A stretch of 33,461 nt of DNA, taken from IMG/VR virus record IMGVR_UViG_3300025889_000494, positions 1-33,461 of that record; one strand, written 5' to 3'. The notes under the pieces are model-generated. The model had not been told where the DNA came from and did not search any database. It saw nothing but the letters and a program-made list of their open reading frames with translations. The DNA comes from a virus. Position numbers and translations under genes: made by a program. Of this stretch, positions 7,029 to 14,745 are shown in pieces. Numbering within the stretch: position 1 is the stretch's first letter; every line of letters starts with the position of its first letter.

Positions 7029-7988
7029 ATGGCAACTTCAACTTACCCAACTATGACTGGCGCTACTGGTCTGACCGAAGCGGATACTTTTATCCCCGAA
7101 CTCTGGTCGGATGAGATCAAGGCAACCTATGAGAAGAACCTTGTAGCCGCTAATCTGGTACGCAAGATCAAGCACAACGGCAAGAAGGGCGACACGATTA
7201 ACATCCCAGCCCCGACCCGTGGCAGTGCCAATCAGAAGGCAGAGAACACTGCTGTCACCCTGATCGGCAACACTGAGAGCAACGTCGCTGTTGTTATCGA
7301 CCAGCACTGGGAATACTCAAAGCTGATCGAGGACATCGTAGGCGTTCAGGCACTCGACAGCATGCGTCGTTTCTACACTGAAGACGCTGGTTACGCTCTG
7401 GCAACCAAGATCGACTCTTTGATTCTTGAGCGTGGCAAGTACCTCGGTGACGACAACGGCTCAGGCTCTGACTGGGTTCACAGCAACTCTTTCTACGTAG
7501 ACGCTTCCACTGGTCTTACTGCTTACGCGGTAGACACTGTGACTACTTCTGACGTAGTAACTGCTGCTGGCATCCGTGCCGCCGTTAAAGAGCTGGACGA
7601 CGCAGACGTTCCGATGAACGACCGCGTTTGGGTTATCCCTCCCAGCGTTAAGAGCACCATGTTCGGAATCTCTGACTTCATCAGTCAGGACTTCGTATCC
7701 GGTCGTCCGGTTGAGAATGGTAACTTCGGCTCCATCTACGGCGTCGACCTGTACCAGACCACCAACTGCCCGGAAGTGGAAACTGCTACAGCTAACACTG
7801 CTGGTGATCGACTGATCGCATCCATGATGTTCCATCGTGATGCCATCATACTCGCTACCCAGATGGACGTCCGTTCGCAGACTCAGTACAAGCAAGAATA
7901 CTTGGCTGACCTGCTGACCTCCGACGTACTGTTCGGTGTACATGAATTCCAGCAAGAAGCTGGTGTCGTAATCGTAGTCAACGACTAA
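7029..7988 (+). CDS. Major capsid protein
   Basis: A 319-residue protein directly after the scaffold gene, with regular codon use typical of a highly expressed gene. It opens with small residues (MATSTYPTMTGATG), and FIPELWSDEIKATYEKNLV (22-40) and KGDTINIP resemble HK97-fold capsid proteins of marine podoviruses. The later part VWVIPPSVKS and EFQQEAGVVIVVND fits an A-domain and strand core. AAGGA precedes the ATG. A hairpin at 8003-8028 follows and may tune downstream expression. No frameshift extension like T7 gp10B is apparent. Confidence 0.9.
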   Translation: MATSTYPTMTGATGLTEADTFIPELWSDEIKATYEKNLVAANLVRKIKHNGKKGDTINIPAPTRGSANQKAENTAVTLIGNTESNVAVVIDQHWEYSKLIEDIVGVQALDSMRRFYTEDAGYALATKIDSLILERGKYLGDDNGSGSDWVHSNSFYVDASTGLTAYAVDTVTTSDVVTAAGIRAAVKELDDADVPMNDRVWVIPPSVKSTMFGISDFISQDFVSGRPVENGNFGSIYGVDLYQTTNCPEVETATANTAGDRLIASMMFHRDAIILATQMDVRSQTQYKQEYLADLLTSDVLFGVHEFQQEAGVVIVVND

Positions 7989-8002
7989 TAAGTAGACTAC
8001 AC

Positions 8003-8028
8003 ACGGGGCGTCCACTAGGGCGCTCCGT
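8003..8028 (+). terminator. Hairpin after the capsid gene (possible attenuator)
   Basis: ACGGGGCG (8003-8010) pairs with CGCTCCGT (8021-8028) over 8 bp including one G-T pair, leaving a 10-nt loop. No T-run follows, so this is not a classic intrinsic terminator; it could lower read-through or protect the capsid mRNA end. It lies in the 66-bp gap between the capsid gene and the next. Confidence 0.45.
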
Positions 8029-8054
8029 CCTAATTCAAATTCAGGAGACTATGC

Positions 8055-8990
8055 GTGAGCGACTATACTAAGACTACGAACTTCACAGCGAAAGACGCGC
8101 TGGCCTCTGGCTCGCCTGCGAAGCTAGTGAAAGGGGTCGACTTCGATACAGAGTTCGATGCCATTGCGACAGCGGTCGCCACTAAGATCGAGGCAGCATC
8201 GACAGATACACTGACTAACAAGACAATCAATACTGCCAGCAACACGATCACAATCGTCGAGGCAGACATCAGCGACCTCGGCAGCTACATCACTGCCTCC
8301 AGTACGGACACGCTGACTAACAAGACTATCAACCTGACCAGCAACACTGTGTCTGGTACGACTGCTCAGTTCAACACTGCCCTGAGCGACGGTAGCTTTG
8401 CTACGTTGGCAGGTACTGAGACGCTGACTAATAAGACAATCAATACAGCAAGCAATACGATTACTATCGTTGAGGCTGACATCAGCGACTTGGGGAGCTA
8501 CATCGAAGCAGCTACCACCGATACGCTGACTAACAAGACTATCAATCTGTCTAGCAATACTGTTTCGGGTACGACTGCCCAGTTCAATACAGCACTGAGC
8601 GATGGCAGCTTCGCCACTCTGGCGGGTACTGAGACGCTGACTAACAAGACTATCACGTCACCGACTATGACGGGTACTCCGGTGGAGGACGTGTACGCTT
8701 GGACTAGCACTACTGGGTCTGTGACCGACGAGCTTGACCCTGACAACGGCAGCATACAGACAGTGACGCTGACAGGTAACATCACATCGCTGACCGATAA
8801 CATAGCCGCAGGCGAGGCCATCACGTTAATGGTCGACGACGGTACAGCATATACGATTACATGGCCCACGATGACTTGGGTTAATAACGCAGGAAGCGCA
8901 CCAACGCTGGCTACTTCAGGCTATACGGTGATTGCGCTCTGGAAGGTAAGCACTACACTTTACGGTGCATTAGTGGGAGACGGAACATAA
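8055..8990 (+). CDS. Repeat-containing tail/fibre structural protein
   Basis: A 311-residue protein rich in Thr, Asn and Ser. A GTG start is chosen because AGGAG lies seven bases upstream and the ATG at 8051 is out of frame. The core is built of repeats: five copies of T(D/E)TLTNKTI, arranged as a near-perfect 71-residue duplication (residues 50-120 and 121-191) plus a partial copy. TLTNKTI repeats are common in phage tail-fibre and virion surface proteins. The C-terminal third (about 210-311) resembles a beta-rich cap domain. A role in host contact or virion decoration is likely but unproven. Confidence 0.75.
   Translation: MSDYTKTTNFTAKDALASGSPAKLVKGVDFDTEFDAIATAVATKIEAASTDTLTNKTINTASNTITIVEADISDLGSYITASSTDTLTNKTINLTSNTVSGTTAQFNTALSDGSFATLAGTETLTNKTINTASNTITIVEADISDLGSYIEAATTDTLTNKTINLSSNTVSGTTAQFNTALSDGSFATLAGTETLTNKTITSPTMTGTPVEDVYAWTSTTGSVTDELDPDNGSIQTVTLTGNITSLTDNIAAGEAITLMVDDGTAYTITWPTMTWVNNAGSAPTLATSGYTVIALWKVSTTLYGALVGDGT
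8202..8627 (+). repeat. Two tandem 213-bp repeats inside the fibre-like gene
   Basis: Units at 8202-8414 and 8415-8627 encode 71-residue repeats that are almost identical in protein but differ at many synonymous positions. That pattern suggests an old duplication held by selection on the protein. A third, truncated repeat starts at 8628. Confidence 0.85.
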
Positions 8991-9670
8991 TGTTATGGCA
9001 TAAGATACAAGGCGCTGGTGGCGTTGGTGGTACTGCTGAAATAACCTTTGTCGGAGCTGTTACTTATAGCTCAAGCGAACGCTTTTTTGGCACTAGCTCT
9101 ACTGGTTGGAATAGCAACCCCGACTATGTGGACATTGAAAGCATAGCTCAAGATGGAGACTTAGTTGTTCTTGCTGTATCTCTTGACAATGGAACAGATA
9201 GTAGCTGGACTTGGGGAACGGGAGCGACCTTTACCAATATCTGCGCTCAAGACGCTCTTGTCAGGAACCAGACCCTGTATCGCTTTTGGCAGACTGGAGA
9301 CACCAATCCAGCGCCAGATGCTGCTTCTGGATATAACGGCCTAAGCGTTGTTGCTGCAGTGTTTAGAGGGGTATCCTCGTACTTATCCTGTGGGTCAGCA
9401 ACTAACTCTACGGGTATGCCAGACCCTCCAAGCCTCGCTCAGTCTGGAACAAAGTTATGGGTAGCTACAGGACACTTGGACGATGATGATGTAACCATGA
9501 CTGCTCAAACTAATTTTACAATGGCAGGAGCAGATAGTGGCACTAGCACAGGTACTTCATCAACAGGCATAAGCTATTGGATAACTGATGCACAAACAAC
9601 CGTTGACCCTGCTGCTTTTGGAGGCGGTGGGGATGATGATTGGGTAGCAAGAACAATAGCTTTCGACTAG
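8990..9670 (+). CDS. Putative receptor-binding / fibre-associated protein
   Basis: A 226-residue Gly/Ser/Thr-rich, probably all-beta protein that starts on a TAATG overlap with the previous gene. It begins MLWHKIQGAGGVGG, contains GNGTDSS-like and WTWGTGATF segments, and ends GGGGDDDWVARTIAFD. Such compositions are usual in phage adhesins and fibre tips, and the place after a TLTNKTI-repeat protein agrees. A sampled 60-bp stretch here has lower GC than a stretch in the preceding gene, which may mark an exchanged host-range segment. The family is not recognised. Confidence 0.6.
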   Translation: MLWHKIQGAGGVGGTAEITFVGAVTYSSSERFFGTSSTGWNSNPDYVDIESIAQDGDLVVLAVSLDNGTDSSWTWGTGATFTNICAQDALVRNQTLYRFWQTGDTNPAPDAASGYNGLSVVAAVFRGVSSYLSCGSATNSTGMPDPPSLAQSGTKLWVATGHLDDDDVTMTAQTNFTMAGADSGTSTGTSSTGISYWITDAQTTVDPAAFGGGGDDDWVARTIAFD

Positions 9671-9680
9671 GAGAAATTAA

Positions 9681-10232
9681 ATGTACGTAAAAGCACCCAA
9701 TAATGTTGCCGAGACTTATCCGTACTCAATCGGTGACCTTAGACGCGATAACCCGAACACTTCATTTCCTAAAGCGCCAACAGATACATTGCTGGCTGAT
9801 TGGGATATGCACCCTGTGACTATAGCTCAAGACCCGGCTTATGACCCAAGAACGCATAAAATAGTAAACGATGCGTTGCCTACTCTAATAGATGGCGCAT
9901 GGATTCTTGCTAAGTCTGCTGTTGAGATGACGCAGGACGAGAAGGATGCATACAGGGCAAAAACTGTTAGGCAATACGAACTGGCAGTGCAAGATCACAT
10001 GGATGTGGTAGCCGGTCAGAGGAACTACGATTCTATGTTATCGGCGGCAACTTATGCTGCTTCTAAGAATGGAAGATACGGTCTTGAAGGTAAGGCTTGT
10101 GTCGACTGGAGGGACGACGTATGGGATACATGCTATGCTATCCTATCGGACGTTGAGGCGGGAAACAGAACACCGCCCACGGTAGAGGAGCTAATCTCTG
10201 AGCTACCGACAATGGTGTGGCCTGTTATCTAA
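9681..10232 (+). CDS. Tail-associated protein (fibre accessory-like)
   Basis: A 183-residue protein preceded by AGGAG. The N-terminal half (MYVKAPNNVAETYPYSIGDL) is followed by a C-terminal region (about 115-183) with YDSMLSAATYAAS, then AFxAWR-like VDWRDDVWDTCYAIL and ELPTMVWP. I remember this C-terminal arrangement from small phage proteins encoded beside tail fibres. It may be a virion protein or a fibre-assembly factor; the exact role is not shown. Its last 16 bases overlap only an unlikely upstream extension of the next gene. Confidence 0.65.
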   Translation: MYVKAPNNVAETYPYSIGDLRRDNPNTSFPKAPTDTLLADWDMHPVTIAQDPAYDPRTHKIVNDALPTLIDGAWILAKSAVEMTQDEKDAYRAKTVRQYELAVQDHMDVVAGQRNYDSMLSAATYAASKNGRYGLEGKACVDWRDDVWDTCYAILSDVEAGNRTPPTVEELISELPTMVWPVI

Positions 10233-10261
10233 TAACACTGTCGTTCTACACGGAGGTAGGA

Positions 10262-10534
10262 GTGACTAAACAACCAAGTAATGGATACAGGATGGACAGG
10301 ACTATCAGCGTTATGAATATCATAGCGGTGTTGACGGTAGGGCTGTCTGGGTTTGGGGCGTATGACGCATTGACAGACCGAATAGCTAAGCTAGAAAGCA
10401 CGGTAGATTTCCAGCTTAGGGTAGACGAGGCACAGGACGCGTCTCTGCTACGGTTCAGGTCTGAGATGAAGGAACGTACCCAGCAAATCAATGACAAGTT
10501 AGATCGCTTAATCGAGCGATTGGGAGGTGGATAG
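10262..10534 (+). CDS. TM plus coiled-coil protein, possible i-spanin
   Basis: A GTG at 10262, preceded by GGAGG at five bases, is a better start than the upstream ATG at 10217, which has no Shine-Dalgarno and overlaps the previous gene. The 90-residue product has one N-terminal transmembrane segment (about 15-35) and then a charged coiled coil (about 37-86). An anchored helix of this shape, next to a holin and a lipoprotein, suits an inner-membrane spanin subunit. A class III-type holin or other membrane accessory are alternatives. Confidence 0.6.
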   Translation: MTKQPSNGYRMDRTISVMNIIAVLTVGLSGFGAYDALTDRIAKLESTVDFQLRVDEAQDASLLRFRSEMKERTQQINDKLDRLIERLGGG

Positions 10535-10536
10535 GC

Positions 10537-10827
10537 GTGAATAAGCTGAGAGCGCTTCTGAGCCTGTTTAAGCAAGGTAAACGAGTAGCCAATGTTGAGG
10601 CATGGAAGACAGGACAAATGAGCGTAGAGGCCGTCTCAGGGCTTCTAATGGCTATTGTCGCAGTCTTCGTAGTCTTCAGCGGGTATGAGGTGGAGGTGAA
10701 TGGTGAAGAGATCGGCGCGATTGCTACTGCTCTGGTCACTATTGTGCCTGCCTTTGCTGGGCTGTGGGGCGCTGTCTCAACAGTCATTACAACGAATAAG
10801 GTCGGCTTGCGAGCTGACAGCGAGTAG
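10537..10827 (+). CDS. Putative holin
   Basis: A 96-residue protein with a GTG start and GGGAGG ahead of it. It has a basic N-terminus (KLRALLSLFKQGKR) and two hydrophobic spans, about 30-48 and 58-84, separated by a short acidic loop (EVEVNGEEIG). Size, two spans and a charged short tail fit phage holins that let the lysozyme (encoded at 1432-1923) reach the wall. It lies two bases after the TM/coiled-coil gene. A lipoprotein gene is nested in its 3' half in another frame. Confidence 0.75.
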   Translation: MNKLRALLSLFKQGKRVANVEAWKTGQMSVEAVSGLLMAIVAVFVVFSGYEVEVNGEEIGAIATALVTIVPAFAGLWGAVSTVITTNKVGLRADSE

Positions 10828-10891
10828 AGAAGAGATTACAGCGATCACTTACTATACGGTGGGCGGTCGCTGTCTACTACAGAAACTTTAG
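10700..10891 (+). CDS. Nested small lipoprotein, Rz1-like o-spanin candidate
   Basis: A 63-residue ORF with a typical lipoprotein signal: basic start MVKRSARL, hydrophobic core LLLLWSLLCLPL and a lipobox LLGC (19-22) with the lipidated Cys at 22. The mature part is about 42 residues. GGAGG stands just upstream of the ATG. Two thirds of the gene lies inside the holin gene in another frame. In many phages of Gram-negative hosts the outer-membrane spanin is encoded by an embedded or overlapping lipoprotein ORF, normally inside the i-spanin gene. Here the overlap is with the holin, which is unusual. Confidence 0.7.
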   Translation: MVKRSARLLLLWSLLCLPLLGCGALSQQSLQRIRSACELTASREEITAITYYTVGGRCLLQKL

Positions 10892-10900
10892 GAGAATACT

Positions 10901-11161
10901 ATGAAGTGGTTTGGAATTATACGTGCAGTGCTATCGTTACTACCTTCCATTATCGTCGCAATACGGGCGTTAGAAGAAGCCATCCCCGGTGAGGGTAAGG
11001 GTGAACAACGTCTGGCAGCGCTTCGCTCCATACTGGAGACTACCTACGAAGCAGCAGACGATGCCGTGGCTGAGTTTGAGAGCGTATGGCCCGTGATCGC
11101 CACCTCCGTAGGCGTGCTGGTCAAAGTGTTCAACGACACAGGCTGGGGCAAGAACGACTAA
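10901..11161 (+). CDS. Small membrane-associated lysis-cluster protein
   Basis: An 86-residue protein preceded by AGGAG. It has an N-terminal hydrophobic helix (about 4-23: FGIIRAVLSLLPSIIVAI), an acidic helical middle and a second hydrophobic stretch near the end (WPVIATSVGVLVKVF). This could be a second holin, antiholin or tail-associated membrane peptide. No family is named with confidence. Its stop overlaps the next start as TAATG. Confidence 0.65.
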   Translation: MKWFGIIRAVLSLLPSIIVAIRALEEAIPGEGKGEQRLAALRSILETTYEAADDAVAEFESVWPVIATSVGVLVKVFNDTGWGKND

Positions 11162-11721
11162 TGGAAGTTTTGATAGTCGGCGGTGGGCCGAGTGTAACTA
11201 GGGGACAACTAGATTCGGTAGCCCAGTGGCGGGACATGGACGATTCGCGTCGTGTCATGGTGGTGAACAAGGGTGTGGAGCATCTACCGTGGGCCGATTA
11301 TCTATTTAGCCGCGACACGCGGTTCCTAAAGTTTTATGAGGAGGTGATCTCTAGTTTCTCAGGGCAGCTAGTGGTTGGTAACTCCACCATCACCCCAGAG
11401 GGCTGTCGAGTCTGCACGGTGGTTGCGTACATATCAGGTGCTGCGGCCATCGAAGCAGCGCAGGCGCTAGGCGCTACGACAATATACCTGATCGGAGCAG
11501 ACGGACATCACAAGGGAGGTGCTCATTGGTTTGAGAACTACGAGAGATTAGCCAACGCTCCGAACTATCAGAAGTTTAATGAATACTACGAGGACGCTAT
11601 GAGACAAGTCAGCGTCCCTGTGTGGAACTTATCACCGGGCACGGCAATCACAGCCGTACCTACTAAGGACATTAACGAGGTACTGGATGGCACGGAAACA
11701 GATAGCGCAGACAAGACCTAG
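11161..11721 (+). CDS. Rossmann-like phage protein (MptE/DUF115-like)
   Basis: A 186-residue protein started at the TAATG overlap at 11161. It begins with a beta strand and glycine loop MEVLIVGGGPSV, and includes VNKGVEHLPWADYLFSRDT and a late IYLIGADGHHKGGAHWF. The loop and the GADG block recall the MptE/DUF115 fold seen in sugar- or pterin-related enzymes and in phage proteins near tail genes. Substrate and role are unknown; modification of a surface glycan or of the virion is only a guess. The final 35 bases overlap the next gene. Confidence 0.6.
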   Translation: MEVLIVGGGPSVTRGQLDSVAQWRDMDDSRRVMVVNKGVEHLPWADYLFSRDTRFLKFYEEVISSFSGQLVVGNSTITPEGCRVCTVVAYISGAAAIEAAQALGATTIYLIGADGHHKGGAHWFENYERLANAPNYQKFNEYYEDAMRQVSVPVWNLSPGTAITAVPTKDINEVLDGTETDSADKT

Positions 11722-12025
11722 TGGCACGACAGCTACCACGTTCATTCAAGAGGACAGACCTTGGACGGTTGATCTTGTAATGGTGACTAACACAGGAGCT
11801 GTGAGTGCTGCCGTAAGCCTCTACCATGATGCTGATGGCACCACCTACGACACGTCCACAGCGATATTATACACGATTTCTGTCGCAGTTGGGGAAGTAT
11901 ATATGATTGAATTTGCGGCCCCTATACGCAACATAGACAGGTCTGGTAGCCTCGGCGTGCAGGCAAGCGTAGCAGATACGCTGACGATTACAGCATTCGG
12001 TGAAGTGGAAGGGGAGCGACAGTAA
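11687..12025 (+). CDS. Small beta-rich virion protein
   Basis: A 112-residue protein, started by an ATG with GAGG upstream inside the end of the previous gene. It is Thr/Val/Ala-rich with alternating hydrophobic residues, for example WTVDLVMVTNTGAVSAAVSLY, indicating a beta sandwich. Size and neighbours suggest a head-decoration or tail protein. No specific family is recognised. It is coupled to the next gene by TAATG. Confidence 0.6.
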   Translation: MARKQIAQTRPSGTTATTFIQEDRPWTVDLVMVTNTGAVSAAVSLYHDADGTTYDTSTAILYTISVAVGEVYMIEFAAPIRNIDRSGSLGVQASVADTLTITAFGEVEGERQ

Positions 12026-13239
12026 TGCCTATAAGCAAGATACCCAGCACTACTGCATTAGACTCCGTAACGATTGGCAGTATATCTACCGACTACGGTA
12101 ATGCTTCTACGGACAACTCGACGACTACCCCGCTAGCTGGCGACGCTACGTACACCGGCACAGGGGAACAAAACGATTTCCCAGAAGTATTAGTTATGTC
12201 CAAGGCTGACGTAGCTGGGACGCTGTACTTCGACTTCTCTAGTGACGGCACGAACTGGGACAGTACATACCCTACATCAGGTTATGCATGTTCGGCAGGG
12301 GTTCCAGAAGTACATAGAGCAGCGGTTGGCGGTAGATACTTCAGAGTACGCTACGTCAACGGGTCGTCAGCTCAATCGTACTTCAGGCTCACTACGTACA
12401 ACACCGCAGGCATAGGACAGCTATCTGCAGCATATAATCAGACTATGGGGCTAGATAGCGACGCTATCGCTACACGTCCTTCTAGCTTTCAAGACGAAGT
12501 TAAGCTAGGTAGACGCTCAGGAGTAACAGGGTGGAATAAGTTTGGATACCATTCAGGACTGACAGCCGCTTCGGGAGATCAGTTGGTTACAGCAGGCAGT
12601 ATCACTACACTGCCTACGATACTAACGACAGCAGATACGTTTGACATTGCATACGATGGTACGGGTGGAGGCTCTACGGACGGCTCAGGAACGACTGGAG
12701 CAACGTCTTTGGTAATATACTACTTAGATGCTAACGGTCAGTCAGCTACGGCTGTACATGCTCTAGGCACTGACGGTTCGGATACTACGTCCTTCACTGG
12801 GCTGGGAATCAATCGAGTAGCTGTGTACGCCTCTGGTACGGCTAATGTGAACAACTCGGACATAACGATCACAGCCACTACAGGCGGTAGCGAGCAGGCG
12901 TTCATACCAGCAGGCGGCAGTGTTACTCAGCAGCTCTGGTTCCACACGCCCACGGACTCTAAGGGGGTACTGAAGGATATCTTCCTAGCAGCTAACAAGC
13001 TGTCAGGTAGCTCCCCGAATGTGATCTTCAAGATATGGGCGTACAACAGGGGTGTGGATACGGCCTACGAGATATTCAGGTATACGATGGACACCGGCTC
13101 TACTAACCAGCTAGTGTATGCGGATAAGGTTGGGTTCGGTGTGTCGGCAGGAGACGTAATATACGTAACAGCAGACACGGATACAAACAGTACGGTGGTC
13201 GAGGGGAGATTCTCCTTGAACGTCTATCAGAATCAATAA
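12025..13239 (+). CDS. Structural (tail/decoration) protein
   Basis: A 404-residue, Thr/Ser/Gly-rich protein that starts on a TAATG overlap. The first about 130 residues include GTLYFDFSSDGTNWDSTYP and RYFRVRYVNGSSAQSYFRL, a discoidin/BppU-like beta-sandwich style often seen in phage tail proteins. The remainder is beta-rich with a C-terminal VIYVTADTDTNSTVVEGRFSL. It probably belongs to the virion exterior. No enzymatic motif was seen. Confidence 0.65.
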   Translation: MPISKIPSTTALDSVTIGSISTDYGNASTDNSTTTPLAGDATYTGTGEQNDFPEVLVMSKADVAGTLYFDFSSDGTNWDSTYPTSGYACSAGVPEVHRAAVGGRYFRVRYVNGSSAQSYFRLTTYNTAGIGQLSAAYNQTMGLDSDAIATRPSSFQDEVKLGRRSGVTGWNKFGYHSGLTAASGDQLVTAGSITTLPTILTTADTFDIAYDGTGGGSTDGSGTTGATSLVIYYLDANGQSATAVHALGTDGSDTTSFTGLGINRVAVYASGTANVNNSDITITATTGGSEQAFIPAGGSVTQQLWFHTPTDSKGVLKDIFLAANKLSGSSPNVIFKIWAYNRGVDTAYEIFRYTMDTGSTNQLVYADKVGFGVSAGDVIYVTADTDTNSTVVEGRFSLNVYQNQ

Positions 13240-13248
13240 GGAGGCATC

Positions 13249-14745
13249 ATGCCATTAAATCCAGTTGGGGTACTAGACGCTCCACTATTCGACGCAGCCG
13301 GTACGTACATCGGTGGCAGTCGTGCTATTGAGCAGGGCGCTCAGACGCTAGGAGCAGCAGCAGGCGGTGGGCTGTCGGGTACTATCGGTTCTGGCTTTTT
13401 CCAGTTCAACCCGATACTGGCAGTGTTCTCATACTTGGCGAATAAGTGGGATATCTTCGGACTATCACCAGACATGCCTAAGTTCGACGACCTGACTCCA
13501 GAGGAGCAAGCCGTTGTACTAGAGAATGGCTACAACGACATGATGCGTGAGCAGGGTGTGAATGCAGACGGTATGCAAGACACTGAGGGCGTTATGTCAT
13601 TCTCGCCAGAGATGATGCTTGACTACTACGAGAAGGTACGAGATGTCGTAGGCGAAGAAGGCGTTTCTACGATGGACGAGATCGTGGATGACTTGCAGAG
13701 CAGCGACTTCGACAATGAGTTACTGTCTCCACAGCAAGACCTTATCGACATGAACATGGACTCGAACTCAGAGAACTTCTACGAGTCCATTACGCTTGCC
13801 GAGCAGACCCCTGTCGATCTAACGAGAGAGCAGGTGGACGATATCGCCCAGCGTGTGTACATCAACGGTGAGAACGCACAGGACGTACTTAACGAGTACG
13901 GAGTGCTAGTAGACGGCGCTACGTTCGACCCTGCTACGGCTATGGACGCAGGCGGCTCGGTCATGGACCGCATCAATGTCATCGACTCTAGCGAAGCTGG
14001 CGGTGGCGGTGGTGGCGACATTGGCGGCGGTAGTAGTGATGCTGGTGGAGATGCCGGTGGTGACCCCGGCGGCGATGCCGGTGGCGTGATAGGCGAACCT
14101 ACTAACGAGTGGATATATGACGAGGCTAATGGCGTAATACGAAACACCGGAGACGGGACTGAATACCCCGTAGGTGACAGGCCTGACTGGGCTTCTGAGG
14201 ACTTAGTAGACGGTCAGATATACACTGGACTGCCTATTGATGTTGGAGGCGGTGGGTACTGGCCTGAGCATGTGTCTCCCGGCGAAGTCGGCGACGGCGG
14301 TGGTAGCGATACCCCTGACGTAATCATAACTCCAGACTTAGGCGACGGTGGAGGCGGTAATGACACTGTAGACGGTGGCGGTCCCGGTACAAGGCCTGAC
14401 ACTATGATAGGTGGCGGCGGTAATGATGTTATAGACGGCGGTGCAGGACGTGGCGGTAGCCCCGGAGGCCGTCCTGAAGATGTTATCGACCAACCCGCCG
14501 AACCTCCCGATAACGGTGATGGTAATGACACTGTAGACGGTGGCGGGGATGGTACCGGAGGCGGAGACGGCGCTGGAGACGGCACTGGAGACGGAGACGG
14601 TACTGGAGACGGTACTGGAGACGGCACTGGCAGCGGCATCGGTAATGATGCACTACGGCGTGCCTACGAGGGACTGTTCTCAGACGCACACAGCGGGTTC
14701 TGGTTCCCTAAGATTGGCGGCTATGGTTCTTTTTGGAGGCCTTAA
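13249..14745 (+). CDS. Gly/Asp-rich structural protein with RTX-like repeats
   Basis: A 498-residue protein preceded by AAGGAGG. The N-terminal third (about 1-240) is ordinary globular sequence with Gly-rich helices (EQGAQTLGAAAGGGLSG) and acidic segments. From about 245 to 465 it is dominated by Gly and Asp, with GGGGNDTVDGGG and GGGGNDVIDGG units resembling calcium-binding RTX nonapeptides, then a GDGT run. The last 30 residues (YEGLFSDAHSGFWFPKIGGY) are aromatic. Virion location follows from the position just before tail-tube genes; adhesion or calcium-dependent folding is inference. Confidence 0.65.
   Translation: MPLNPVGVLDAPLFDAAGTYIGGSRAIEQGAQTLGAAAGGGLSGTIGSGFFQFNPILAVFSYLANKWDIFGLSPDMPKFDDLTPEEQAVVLENGYNDMMREQGVNADGMQDTEGVMSFSPEMMLDYYEKVRDVVGEEGVSTMDEIVDDLQSSDFDNELLSPQQDLIDMNMDSNSENFYESITLAEQTPVDLTREQVDDIAQRVYINGENAQDVLNEYGVLVDGATFDPATAMDAGGSVMDRINVIDSSEAGGGGGGDIGGGSSDAGGDAGGDPGGDAGGVIGEPTNEWIYDEANGVIRNTGDGTEYPVGDRPDWASEDLVDGQIYTGLPIDVGGGGYWPEHVSPGEVGDGGGSDTPDVIITPDLGDGGGGNDTVDGGGPGTRPDTMIGGGGNDVIDGGAGRGGSPGGRPEDVIDQPAEPPDNGDGNDTVDGGGDGTGGGDGAGDGTGDGDGTGDGTGDGTGSGIGNDALRRAYEGLFSDAHSGFWFPKIGGYGSFWRP
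14563..14628 (+). repeat. 12-bp tandem repeats (GGAGACGGNRCT)
   Basis: Five 12-bp units related to GGAGACGGTACT, interrupted by one extra GGAGAC, encode the GDGTGDGT run of the Gly/Asp-rich protein. Such arrays can change length by slippage or recombination. Confidence 0.75.

Noticed and set aside
7461-8015. 184-codon minus-strand ORF opposite the capsid gene
   Set aside because: It arises from the biased codon use of the capsid gene; no Shine-Dalgarno and no protein-like pattern.
7029-8054. Frameshifted minor capsid protein like T7 gp10B
   Set aside because: The capsid gene ends with tandem stops (TAATAA) and no slippery sequence was seen; the following frame does not extend it.
10217-10261. 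Upstream ATG extension of the TM/coiled-coil gene
   Set aside because: It overlaps the end of the previous gene without Shine-Dalgarno, while the GTG at 10262 has GGAGG at correct distance.
14214-14639. 141-codon Pro/Ser-rich ORF on the minus strand within the Gly/Asp-rich gene
   Set aside because: It is the antisense of Gly-rich repeats, which by composition read as Pro/Ser without stops; no ribosome site and the wrong strand for the operon.
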